A program made the position numbers and the translations under genes. Under the pieces are notes generated by a model. It saw only the letters and a list, made by a program, of their open reading frames with translations, was not told the DNA's origin and ran no database searches. A DNA stretch of 64,000 bases from Porogramme epimiltina. Its lineage: Eukaryota; Basidiomycota; Agaricomycetes; Polyporales; Polyporaceae. Positions 35,000 through 46,088 of the stretch are shown piece by piece (the stretch's first letter is position 1; every line of letters begins with the position of its first letter). The stretch is from positions 98,390 to 162,389 of the forward strand of contig FTLJ01000198.1 of assembly GCA_900155495.1 (NCBI GenBank), read 5' to 3'.

Positions 35000-35779
35000 G
35001 ATCCATAACGTGAATTGCGCATTCCGGGAGCACAGCACGAGCCTGTTCACATTAGACGTCCAAAAGAGCCGAAGGCACACAGTGGTAGCGCTATATATCA
35101 GTGCTGCAGCCTACAAGAAGAGCGGAAAACGAGACGTACATTTCAACCTCTTCCATCGCGAAGGAGATGGTTACCACCTCCGGCTAACACTCCTCCTTGC
35201 CCTCGAGCTTGAGCGCACGCGGGGCAACATTTTTATCTATCTCCGCCGTATCGTCCCCATAGGGGTCCATCATGACTCGACTACTGTGTCGCGAGACGGT
35301 TGTTAGACGAGCTGGCCGTTCTTGATGCAAAGATCAAGCCGCAGATCGTGTACGCTCCAGTGGTAGCAGTTTGAGAACTGAAAGGCCGGCTCGGGGCGGA
35401 AGAGGGTGCGGCCGGTGGGATGGTCGACGGCGGGAAAGATGGGGATGCACATGTCGGGGGTGGCGCCCTTCTCCGGTTCCTCTGGGCGCAGCCCAGGGCC
35501 TATGAGCCACGCGTCAAAGCAGAAGGTTGAGCGTCCTGGAAGGGGGCTTGCTTGATCTACGAAACGCACGCCGCACATTAGCATCGAGCGAGCGAAGGAA
35601 GACGGGAGTGGGGGCAGGCCAAACCGGAGGGCGCGTACATAGTATATCATTTTGAGAAGCACCAGAGACTTGGTTGTCCGTATCTTCATAGCAGTTTCTA
35701 TAACATCATGATCGGTAATTCAGGACAGAGTACCCTCCAGGTCGATCTTTGCGACGGCATATGAACAGGGATAGCTCAT
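35000..35779 (-). pseudogene. Decayed copy of the 44.2-45.5 kb coiled-coil/membrane protein gene
   Basis: ATG at 35779 opens MSYPCSYAVAKIDLEGTLS and then meets a TGA at codon 20, where the intact gene reads GGA. Downstream, 35300-35560 keeps GRSTFCFDAWLIGPGLRPEE and FSNCYHWS but stops early (KNGQLV). Most of the second half of exon 2 is missing, and 35.03-35.16 kb matches the exon 3 region of the intact gene (44.27-44.4 kb). Nonsense and deletion together mark a pseudogene. Confidence 0.7.
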
Positions 35780-35850
35780 CTTGGCGAACGGCGTAAGAGC
35801 GAATCTGGATGGGGTGGAGGAGTTTTCTGCGGGTGTTGGAAGCAAGTGTT

Positions 35851-36046
35851 TTCGAACCACAGGACTGCTGCAGGACAGGGTGATAAGAAAAGGGCAGGAA
35901 CACGTGGAGCCCACCGTAGCTCACCCAACGGAGACCAGTCTTCCATCATTCTAAACGAAAGGAGTCGTCACCGAGGGGGAAAAGGCAAGCGCTAGCAGAT
36001 GATACACATACAATCGTTCATAATCTTTCGCGGAAAGTCCGCGACT
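35851..36046 (-). pseudogene. 5' relic of a D6/D12-type gene with mutated start codon
   Basis: At about 36004-36046 the minus strand matches exon 1 of D6 (GGLSAKDYERL-like, with the GTATGT donor), but the ATG is ACG. A decayed exon 2 lies near 35920-35950, and the first bases of exon 3 (CCTGTGGTTCGA) end at 35851, where sequence from the 45.5-kb side begins. The TATA block (36296-36302) is still present upstream. This marks a breakpoint between duplicated units. Confidence 0.6.
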
Positions 36047-37895
36047 CGTGTCGCAGACTGTGTGGATCACGACAGAGCCTGGTGTGCGGGGGGATTAAGC
36101 TGGGGCTCGAGATCTCCCGGGCTCTATCCTGGGTACTACCTAGCGCGCCTCTGACCATCACAATATGTCTCTCGGAACCCGCATTGGCAGAAGACAGAAG
36201 CGCCCCACCACGAAAGCTGGGGCTCGAGCAAGACCCCGCGAATGGAGATGGATGTTCGCGCCGAGCTTCGAAGGAGACTCTTCATGCTAGCACTATTATA
36301 TAGGGCATCCGTTAGTTTTGAGTTCCTAGTACCATACGAACGAGGGCTCCAAAAAGGAACGAATACATCCCATATGTAACGGGGCTCGAGGACCGTTCGG
36401 GACTGTCATGCACACAGAAAGCGATAAACGGCTCCCACTGCGTGAAACATCATAAGGCCTAGCACGGACGGAAGAATGTGCCACCCTAGGCGAATCGAGA
36501 TGGGCTTCCCCGGTGGGCATATGGGTGGGCGGGCGGTGTTCTCCCCGTACATAGGCTTCTTCGCAATGAGTGACAATAGCATGGGACCTATCGTATATGC
36601 ATTTCCCTGGGAGAAGCTACATACAAGCGCAGAATCTAGTAGTACACCGGCAACTAAAGAAGGTGGTGTTGGTCACCGAGGCTAGGGAAAACAGGTACAC
36701 TCATGCACGTGGCTACACAGGATTGTGCTATAAAACATGCTATTTCTCATAGACAGAACGTAACGGAAAGAAGGAATGTGGGCGTTCGTGGAATGGCAGG
36801 GAGGCGGGGAGAAGAACAGAACAGGATGGGATACGCACTGCGAGAATACCAGCCCCGGGGGATTCGCCTGCCAGATCTCCTCCGCATCAAGGCCGCTCAT
36901 AGGAGTCACGCCTCGGGTTCGCGCCTTCGAGGGCCCAAGCCTTGTGTGTGCTGACAGCCTTCTTCATCGTCATCGCGATAGCCATGGGGAAAATGAAGGG
37001 GAACGGATGTCGCGAAGATTGAACGAGCGCTGCTGCAGCTTCTATCAGCTTCTTGCTTTCAAGTAGAGAACTTGCGCAGAGCACAACTGATCCATGGTTA
37101 CGGGGGTACGAGAAGTGGGAGCTGGTAGAAGACTGTGAAGGACATGGTGAACGACGAGGTTGACGCTAGACTCGGCTCGGAAACGACATAGGCTGGCGGC
37201 GCCAGCCGTGCTCGGCATGATGCATCCATTCAGGGGTATTAGCTCAGCAGCATCAAGCACAAGCGCGCGTCCGGGTTCGACACGCACCGCCCAGTCACAA
37301 AACTCAAAATCGGATGACTGGCAGTTCCAAAGTCGAGTTCTATATATCAAAATGCATTCAGCCTGATTCGGGAGTCGAACGAACTATCCATACTAGAACA
37401 CGATGCCCCGGATCACTGATTCTAGCACAGACTAAGTAAGTACCGCCCTCATCATACGGCTATGATATCCACGCCACACCGAACTGTTTCCCGAATCCCT
37501 ACAGTGAATGGCTCAGAATCTTTTCAAGAAGTACGTCTTTACGCTCATCGCGCAGCGAGGACACTTTTTGAAGGTTTTCGCGTCTGTCATGCTGCGATCG
37601 AGTGAGCCTGCAGGTGTCTACATGTATCCTGGAAGGCCGTGCTTATTCGCCGGTTTAGTGACGTTTGTGTCACTACTTATGTGTCTACATATGATACGAC
37701 AAAGATGAAAGGGCGGATGGGCAGAGATTCCACAGCTTCGAATCATTCCGCAGCGCAGGTAGAGACTTCTAGCACGTACATTCTCCAGTAGGTATAGTTG
37801 ATCTACATTACATACATGCATTTCCAATGGCTCAGCATCTCACTCATACGTGAGTAGCAAGTGTTTCCTGGAACGACGCCCAGCTCTTCATTACC
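36047..37895. other. Promoter-block and SINE-like repeats, no gene
   Basis: Fourth copy of the 16.69-18.0 kb type region: TATA block near 36.3 kb, common block 36.33-37.0 kb, tRNA-like element at 37.24 kb, then the 3' flank of D12. No conserved coding frame. Confidence 0.5.
37240..37285 (+). mobile_element. tRNA-derived SINE-like element, 34-nt A-B spacing
   Basis: A-box TAGCTCAGCAG at 37240-37250 and B-box GGTTCGACACG at 37274-37284, with the same flanks as the 28.0-kb copy. Confidence 0.55.
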
Positions 37896-39833
37896 TCAGA
37901 ATAAGCTCAAAAGGACCGGATCTGGACTCACCGGGCTCGCCGGGCTGACAGGCGTCACAGACTCTAGCTCCACCGGGGAGCTCCCAGACCCAGGTGGGTG
38001 CGCCAACTCCACGTCGCTCATCATCCCCGCTTCGAACGGGTGGAGCGTATATGTTGGCTTCTCGTCGTCATACCACTCTAGCCTCCCCTCTTCCTCTGAT
38101 GCATACTTGTACTGGCCAGCATGCACCCTCTCGACCTCCTCGATGCCCTCCCTAGCGGCGCGGTGTCCGACGACGCGTACGCGCGCCGCCTGTTCGCGCG
38201 CGAGCGGGTGTGCGGACGGGCGCACGCCCGCAAAGTCTCTGTCCCCGCTTCTGCTCGCCGCGCGATCGGCGCTTGAGTACGAGGGCGTCGTGGCGAGTGT
38301 CGCCCCGAGGTTGCCCACCATACGCGAGGTGACTCGGAAATGGATGTCGGACATGATCTCCGAGAGCCCGCCGCCGGTGAGCGTCCCGGTACAATCGTCC
38401 CGCGGGCGGTCAGCGAAGTACAGCCCACGGAGGTCAAGCATGAACCGCGAGAAGAAGATCACGGTCAACCTAATAGGGGTGGAGTATGAGGTGAGCGCGG
38501 AGGCGAGCGGGTGAGTGATGGGGGGCAGGATGAGAAAGTGGGGGTGACGCACACTTGGTCGAAGTAGGGCCAGACGATCCAGACAGTTAGGGTCTGTAGC
38601 GCTTGGTTAGAGAGGCCGGGGTTTTGAGGGTGCCGAGAGAGTACTTACGGAGCCGATGTAACTTGTAGTAATGGTCACTATCTGGATCGAGAGCAGGATG
38701 CTGGCATGAAGGGATCGACGACATCAGCGCGGGCTGCAGAGCCTCAGGGGCTGAAGCGCCGACTAACGCCACGGCGACGTACGTGGAGTATGTAGTACCT
38801 AAGGAAAGCTGTCAGGTCAGGTTGAATAGGTGAAACATAAGCGCGGAGAAGTATGTACCATCACGTAGTAGAAAGGTAGCAAGTGGTGCGCGTGCACCAC
38901 ACTTAGTGGCTGCCCTCTGGATTCCGAATGTCTTGATCCATGTAAATATAATGAGGATTGCGTCGCACGCGATCGTGGTTGCCTTTGCCATGGTAGATAC
39001 TGAAGATATGATAGCTTATCAGTGAGGTGGATTGAAGGGCCCCACATCACTCCTTACAACTGTGCGTTTAAATGGGTCACCGATACTCGAATACCAAAGA
39101 TCGTGAACAACGCACTTTGCAAGCTGATCGTTCGTATTGCCCACCCAATTGACCACGCAGCCGAAGGGAGGGCCAGCCTGTTCTGCAACGTATAACGTAT
39201 CTTCGTACTGACCGGAAATCGTTTTGATACGATCACATAGGCAGTTCCACATGAAACTCACGATGACTATTATAGGCTTGACAAGGGCAAGGGGAACGAC
39301 GATGATAAGAGTTTTCCAGTCACGATCCCACACCGCATATATTCGCAGTGCAGTGAAGGCGGAGAACGCAAGATAGTTGAGGAAGACGAGGATGTCGTCT
39401 GTGTGGATGATACCTGCGCACGCCTGTCGTACAGGAGGTCAGCAAGACGTCGCATTTCGGGTAAGGAGAGAATCACACCTCGTCGGTCGATTTCCACAAG
39501 AGCACCTCCAGAACGAAGAAGACGCGCTCGATGATGGCAATATAACGCATCAGGAGGTAGACTAAGGTAGCGCCGGTAAATTTGCGATGCCAGATCCGCC
39601 TAACCTCCGTCGTGAACGTGAGTGCGAAGTCGAACCACAGGACCGCTGCAGGATAGGGTGATGAGTAAATGGCAGATACAAGTGCAGTCCGGCATAGCTC
39701 ACCCGACGACGCGATAATGCAGTAGTTCTCCACAATTCTAGACTCAAGGAATCAACATGGTAAAGTTGGCAAACACTGGCAGATAGTGCACATACAATCG
39801 TTCATAGGTATTCACAGGAGGTCCACCACTCAT
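37896..39833 (-). CDS. D12: DUF6533-family membrane protein
   Basis: Start ATG 39833-39831 (MSGGPPVNTYERL). Exons: 39796-39833, 39703-39737, 39479-39645, 39262-39423, 39116-39207, 39058-39059, 38859-38999, 38783-38798, 38649-38700, 38553-38593, 37896-38469; 1320 nt, 439 residues. Same exon lengths as D6 and D9 except the last. All splice donors are GT. Core WFDFALTFTTEVRRIW, then HRKFTGATLVYLL; ALRIYAVWDRDWK segment; tail with MVGNLGATLATT and WYDDEKPTYTLHPFEAGM. TATA box about 127 bp upstream. It belongs to the third unit of the D6 type. Confidence 0.87.
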
Positions 39834-39959
39834 GTTGCAAACTTCGCGGGCGACGAGAGAGCAAGGTGTGCAGAGGGGCCAAGCTAGAGCTCGAGATTTT
39901 GAAGCTCGGTCTCTGCGAAGGGAGATGGATGGCCGCGCTGTGCTTCGAAGGATACACTG

Positions 39960-39966
39960 TTATATA
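39960..39966 (-). promoter_or_regulatory. TATA box of D12
   Basis: TATATAA on the minus strand, about 127 bp before the D12 ATG. Confidence 0.55.
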
Positions 39967-40839
39967 GGTAGTCCGTTAGCATCTAAGTGTCGGAGCACTA
40001 ACGTCAAGGAGGGCTTCCAAAAGGGACTAATGGATCACAGAACGAGGCCTGCGGACGGCGGGAGACTGGCATGGGCATGGAAAGCGGTAGACGGCCCCCA
40101 GTAGGAGACATTGTAAGCTCCGGCGCCGGCGGAGAACTGTCATCCTAGGCGAATCCAGATGGGCCACTCCGGTGGGCGCATGAGCTGACGGTGTTCTCCA
40201 TATGCACGGGCTTCTGCGGAATGCGTGCGAATACCACGAGACCTAATGCGTATGCATCGCCCCGGAAGGAGCTACTTGCAAAATGATACATCGGACTCCG
40301 AAGAAGGCAGTGTGTTCATCTAACCCAAGGAAAACATGTACACTCGTGTACAAAACCACACAGGTTTGGGTGAAAGGGGGTATTTGTTGAATGACAGCAA
40401 GGAGAGAGTATGGTGGAGTACGCACTGCGAGATTGCCGGTTCTCGGAGCCTGCTCCAACTACCGGGTCTCCTGAGCTTCAAGGAGGCACACTGGCATATG
40501 AGGCAGGATTCGGGTTCGCGCCCTGAAAAGCTTACGCTCAGCCCTTGCGCGCACCAATCGCCATCCCGAAGAACCATGGGTAGAATGAAGGGGAACTGAC
40601 GTCTTGAATGGAACGGGCGTCACTGTGGCTTCTATCAGATTCTTGCTTTCAACCAGAGACCGTGCGCGCGCGGAGCATAAGTAGTGCACGATTACGGGAG
40701 TATGAGAGGTGGGTACTGGTAGATGACGGTGGCGGACGTCGTGAACGATGAGGTCGCCGGTCGACACTAGGACTGTAGGACACCCCGGCGGCTCGGAACC
40801 GAGGTAAGTCGGCAGCTCCAACAGTGCTATTCAGGCAAT

Positions 40840-40885
40840 TGACACAGCGGTATCAGGCACAAGTAGGCATCTCGGCTCCACATCC
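40840..40885 (+). mobile_element. Degenerate tRNA-derived SINE-like element, 34-nt A-B spacing
   Basis: A-box-like TGACACAGCGG at 40840-40850 and a changed B-box GGCTCCACATC at 40874-40884. Spacing and flanks match the 28.0-kb copy. Confidence 0.45.
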
Positions 40886-41043
40886 TGATGATGACATACG
40901 CACCGCTAAAACCTTAAAATCGGATGGTCGGCAGTTCGAAAGCATCTCGTGGACCCTCGAGGCACCCGGGTGCGCCATATCAATGTTGCACTCAACTTCT
41001 ACCTCTAAAGATGCATTCAGAAGGCGAACAAGCTGTCCATGGC

Positions 41044-41400
41044 TCACAGCCTAAGCACCGGCCTCACCTTAAGGTCGCACGGCGGTGCCCCCGTCTCCTT
41101 CGCTGAACCCTCTCGGAACGCATCGCGCACAAATTCGGGAACGTCGTCTTCATACCACGCTCGCTCCACCCCGATTTCTACCTTCCCCCTCTTACCCTCG
41201 TCCACACCGCGGTCAGGTTGTAGTTCCCGCCCACATGGCACCCATGCCAAACCTACCGCCAGCCCCCCTTCCAGCCCTGCCACTCCTGTATGTTACGCTC
41301 CGTCTTCCGGCGAAGGGACAGACCACGCGTCTTCATGCGGATTAACTCTCGAGAGCGTAGCGCCGCTGTTTCCGAGCGCATTCATGACTGCCCATTTCAG
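41044..41400 (-). pseudogene. 3' fragment of a D10-type gene
   Basis: The minus strand reads the end of the D10 tail (ERAWYEDDVPEFVRDAFREG at about 41120-41180). The similarity to D10 breaks near 41390 and jumps to sequence upstream of D10 (30.33 kb onward), so the exons between were deleted. Confidence 0.65.
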
Positions 41401-41814
41401 AGCTCCGCAGCGCATTGAGAGGGGATGTTGTCGGGAGCAAGGGGGACCGTAAAGGGAAAACATGAGTATCGACAGCCGCCCAGAGGACGCTCTCGGACTC
41501 GAAGCGCCCAGTATCACGTCACATGCCTCTTGGACCTCCGATAACTCCGATGATCCCGAAAACGGCGCATGCTGAGTACGAGTCCTTCCCCCACTACTAC
41601 TCGAAACCCTATGAAACGGTGATTTTTGGGGCGGGCCGGGGACAATCAAAAAGCTCCAGTGATTTGTATTAGGTACGTATCAGCGATTCTCTTGTCTGCA
41701 ACCAGGCGAGTCTGACAAATATTATGAACCTTGCCACCGATTCCGGGACGTACGTACGACTTGCGATACCCCAGGCGAGGGGATAGTTTGAAGGTACAGT
41801 ATTAAATGTATATG
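41401..41814. other. Intergenic sequence repeated from 30.33-30.6 kb
   Basis: About 41.39-41.64 kb matches 30.33-30.6 kb. No gene is seen. Confidence 0.4.
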
Positions 41815-43673
41815 TCACGTACGCTCATACAAGTACATTGCTTGTGTTCCGCGCTCCTCACGCGACTGTCCCGGACCAGCTATTCGACTACAAGCCTGCA
41901 TCTCTATCTCAAGACCTGCTTGGAATGGATTATGCGAGAACTCCACCTCCTCATCGGCACTGCCGTGCCAACCACCTCCGTAAAGCCGTATTTCCTGCTC
42001 GTCAGCAGCACCTGGTCCATCCTCTATGGCAGGAGTGAGATCGGCTTCAGTGCTGGACGGCGTTTGGTCGGCCGCGACCACATCATATCCAAGTGATATT
42101 TCGTCCTCGTCCCCGGAGCTCGTAAAGTGGGAGAGAGTCGCGCCGAAGTTGCCTACAACCCGCGAAGCGAAGTGCATGCTGGGTGTCCTCGAGTCGTCGG
42201 GGCCTATGTCCGAGCCATCAATATCTGCCTGGTAGATTCCACGGAGATCGAGGAGGAACCTCGAGCTGCATATCACGACGATACTGTGAGGGACTAAGTA
42301 TCAGGACGGTGCCACGTAGCGAGCAGCGAGTTGGGAGGAAGATGACGAACGCGGGACTCAGCGTGCCGAGGATTTGGAAAAAGTCCGCCTGCACAAGGGT
42401 TCCCGAGTCCCCGCTAAAGAGACCTATCACGGAGGGAATGGTGGCCGCAGTTTGTATAGTGGTGAGAATGCTGTGGATGTCGGATGCAAGTCAGAATGCT
42501 ACGAGGTTAAGATGGGCCATTCGATAAGAACATACATGAAATAAATGGTGCCTTGTCACAGGGTCAATCGATATCTCCTTCAGCGGAGACAATTGGGCTC
42601 ACCGTCTACGAGTAAGAGGCTTGACAGCGGAGTCCTGATACCCAGTTTAGTCGCCTCCCTGTGTGTCGCCCATGTTTGTCTCCACGTCACAACAAGAGCG
42701 AATATGTTTGTCACAAGAGAAATAATGTGTGAGCTCAGCAATTCTGAAACCCCACATCAGGACGAAAACGTTAGCTCCCGTTAATTATCACCCTTGGACA
42801 GCGCGGTGTTGCTTGCCTCTGAATGAAAAAACGATTGTCAGCAACAGAGGTATGTCATATAGGGCGGTAGGGTCTTACTTTCCGAGGAACTTGTTCAGCC
42901 AGGGTTTGGTTCCCCTGACACATCCTATCGGTGGTCCCAGTTGTATTGGAAAGTAGCCTATGACCGATGGCTGAGGATAAATGGCGTCTTCGGTTAGTTA
43001 TTCAATCGTCATGCATTGTCACATCTGGGCTCGGTGCTTACCAAGCTCAACGCTATTGACCCCAAAGACAGGGGGATCACCACCACTAGCGTTCTCCAAT
43101 CGCGTCCTGTGATCCCATACACACGAAGAACAATAAATACTAGTCCGCGATGACGTGCGATGAGATACCAAACGTCTAAGAATCTAAGCGAGATGCTTAC
43201 ATGCTGCACCAATAGAGGTTAAAAGGACCATGATATCATCTAGCCGGAGGAGAACCCGGCACGTCTGAGAAGACGGAATGTCAGCATATAACCTACTTCG
43301 TAATGCACGTGTAACACACCTGAAGGGACCCACCCAACAGGAATGTCTGGGCGACAGTGAAGACACTGTCCAGGAGAAAGGCATGCCGTATCAATATGTA
43401 GATGACCGCCGGACCGGTCAACTTCCGACGCCATATCCTATCCACCTCTTCTGGGAACGTGAGCGCGAAGTCGCACCACAGCAAGGCTAGGAGATGAGAG
43501 GACATCAAATCTTGATACGATACGTAATCCGACAGTAGAATCCGCACCTGCCTCGGCCACAGTGCAGTAGTTGCCGAATGACCTGGTCAAAGCTGGGTCA
43601 AAGGAGTAAAGGAGTGACGATGACGGAGAACGCACAAGTACTCATACAAGGCAATTAGGTCCGCGTCCGCCAT
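41815..43673 (-). CDS. D13: DUF6533-family membrane protein, intact relative of D11
   Basis: Start ATG 43673-43671 (MADADLIALYEYL). Exons: 43636-43673, 43548-43582, 43320-43486, 43201-43264, 43042-43139, 42879-42970, 42817-42818, 42603-42743, 42536-42551, 42351-42470, 41815-42283; 1242 nt, 413 residues. Core WCDFALTFPEEVDRIW, then RRKLTGPAVIYILIRH; VLRVYGITGRDWRTL segment. The tail keeps VVGNFGATLSHF and WHGSADEEVEFSHNPFQAGL, which D11 lost. The intron after the microexon has a GC donor (GCAAGC). CTTATAAG lies about 80 bp upstream. Confidence 0.84.
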
Positions 43674-44233
43674 AATTCCGCGGGTAAATCAAGAAGCCGA
43701 GCACGCAGGCTGGATCGCCAACGCGGGCACAGGCTCAGGCTCAGCTGCCTACTTATAAGCAAGTGCGGCATTTCGCTAGGCCGTCGGTTGAAATTTGAAT
43801 GATTAGCAGCAGTGCAGCCTAGGGCCTACGAGGGAGAAACGTGGTGTGATGCGGTGCAGACCGCCGTCGGACAAAAGGCTGACAAAACTGAATGCGCAGC
43901 GATGGTTGGGCGGTCTTCGGCGCTCTTGCGCGGGAATTCGGGTTTCTTGGGATCATGGTGCGTAGTGGCGCGGCGCCGCGGATCCATAACGTAGAACGTC
44001 CTGTGCGCGCATCATCCGGGGCCCGCGCGCTATACACGGGCGCGACTGCATAGCGCCCAGTAGATCAGTGATAGAAGTGCCTGTGGAGGTGAAGGTGGGG
44101 GCGTACCCGACGAGCCGGCGGCTGTGTTCTGCGCTGTTGGCTCTCTTCCGGTGTACGGCACGTAGGCGCATTGCGGATAACGATGAACTTCCAGAATATG
44201 CGTATAAGCAGAACAAGAACATTACAACGTAGA
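43674..44233. other. Intergenic region, no gene seen
   Basis: It lies between the 5' end of D13 and the 3' end of the coiled-coil/membrane protein gene. Only the D13 promoter is recognised. Confidence 0.4.
43753..43759 (-). promoter_or_regulatory. TATA box of D13
   Basis: CTTATAAG within CTACTTATAAGC, about 80 bp before the ATG, matching D11. Confidence 0.5.
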
Positions 44234-45464
44234 CTACAGATCAATATGATGTCCGCGCGAGCCCGTACACGAGAGACGTCCAAAAGAGCCGAAGAGCCAC
44301 AGTGGGAGCGCTAAATGACAGGTACAGATTAGTGCTGCAACGTACAAGGCCACCGGAAAACGAGACGTACATTTAAACGTCTTCCATCGCGAGGGGGACA
44401 CTGGCAGAGGAGGGGTACTTGGCTCCATGGCTTGCACCCTCTCTTGCTCCCGCTCCGCTCTCTGTTTCGCCTTTTCCGCCTCCCTGTTCTTCCGTAACAA
44501 ACTATCGAAATCATCATGAGCAACGAGGACATGGGGGGATGCGGAACAAGACGTACGCATAAAGTTCTTTGTATTGCTCTGCGAACTCCAACGGGCTCGG
44601 AATCTCCCCCTCTTTCAGCTGCCCCGCAAGGTCGAGCCAGATCTCAACGACGGGCTGGCAGGCTCTCTCATCGTCTTCTGTGAAGCGGTCTTCGTCGTCT
44701 TCGTCGTCGCTCCAGTAGGAGCTTCCAGATGACATGGAGCGATAGGAGAATGAGGATAAGTCGTCCACGGGGAAGGCTTCGGGGATTACAACGGCTGCAG
44801 CTTGCCCGTCGTTGACAAAAACCTCGCCATGCGGCACCGTCGCCGACACCACCTCCGACTGACACTCCTCCCCACCCGCGAGCTCGCGCGCCCGCCGTGC
44901 AACTCTAATCTCCATCTCCGCCGTGTCGTCTCCACAGAGGTCCATCATGACTACTGCGTCGCGGGACGGTTGGAAGACGAACTCGCCCTTCTCTTGCGTG
45001 AACTCGCCATTCTTGATGCGAAGATCCAGCCACAGGTCGTGCCCGCTCCAGTGATAGCAGTTTGAGAACGGAAAGGCGGGCTCGGGGCGGAAGGGGGTGC
45101 GGCCGGTTGGGTGGTCGATGGCGGGAAAGATGGGGATGCACATGTCGGACGTGGCGCCCTTCTCCGGCTCCTCTGGGCGCAGCCCAGGGCCTATGAGCCA
45201 CGCGTCGAAGCAGAAAGTGGAGCGTCCTGGAAGGGGGGGTTGCTTGATCTACGAGACGTGCGCCGCACATTAGCACGAGCGAGCTCAGGAACACGGGGGT
45301 GGGGGCAGGAGAAACTGGGCGCGTACCATGTTGAGAAGCACCAGGGACTTGGTTGTCCGTATCTTCATAGCAGCTTCTATGACGTCTTGGTCAGTAATTC
45401 CGGACAGAGTAGCCTCCAGGTCGATCTGGGCCACGGCATATGAGCCAGGGTAGGGGTAATTCAT
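44234..45464 (-). CDS. Conserved protein of unknown function with coiled coil and C-terminal membrane segment
   Basis: Start ATG 45464-45462 (MNYPYPGSYAVAQIDLEA). Exons 45327-45464, 44557-45248 and 44234-44501 join in phase (donors GTACGC and GTACGT): 1098 nt, 365 residues. The N-terminal half has FDAWLIGPGLRPEEPEKG, then HPTGRTPFRPEPAF and FSNCYHWSGHDLWLDL. An acidic stretch follows (SSYWSDDEDDEDRF). The helix EFAEQYKELYALLRKNREAE runs across the last splice junction into a K/E/R-rich coiled coil, and a hydrophobic segment near the end (VALYVAALICTCHLALPLWL) suggests a tail anchor. I do not recognise the domain. A decayed paralogue lies at 35.0-35.8 kb next to D11. Confidence 0.7.
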
Positions 45465-46088
45465 CTTGGCGAGCGACGTCGGGGGGAAACCGGATGAGAG
45501 CGGGGAGGTTCCAGAGGGTATTGGAAGCGAGCATTTATACGCAACATAATCGTCATGTTTGCTGAGGGCTAGGGCGGGGGTGATACGGTTGGAGCGACAA
45601 AAAGGATGAGGTACAAAGGCTGCAGCGTTGTGACGTCGTCAACTCGGACTCCGATCCGGGAAGACAAGAATGCCTAAGCTGGTAGGCTGATCACATGCTT
45701 CGGCCACTCAAAACACCCATGACCATGGATGGGGGTGCGGGCGGAGCCACATTGGTCGTATGTCCCTCAATCATACCACTACTTAGCCTGAAAGCTGAAG
45801 CTTGAAACTATGTGTACTCCGACCTCATCGATAAACTTACAGTCATGAGACGACGTAGGTTACGCGGGTTGGTAAATTGCTCTATACTTTTCGAGTAATC
45901 GTACAAGGAGATTGCAAAACACATTTAATCCGAAGGAAGGCTCTTCCTCAAGTTACATGAGGAGCAGAATGATTAGCGGTATCATTAAGAGACTAGTTCG
46001 TTACGGCATGTACTGGCCAGCAAGACGTAGGTGAGTCCAGTCAAACTGTAAACATGAAGGAATGCAGTACTTACTACATACTATATGG
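45465..46088. other. Intergenic region, no gene seen
   Basis: It holds the presumed promoter of the 365-residue protein gene and the 3' flank of D14. No open frame or repeat of note. Confidence 0.4.

Larger units (their letters stand above)
39834..41043. other. Upstream region of D12 with a degenerate SINE-like element
   Basis: Same arrangement as upstream of D9 but more decayed. No gene seen. Confidence 0.5.
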
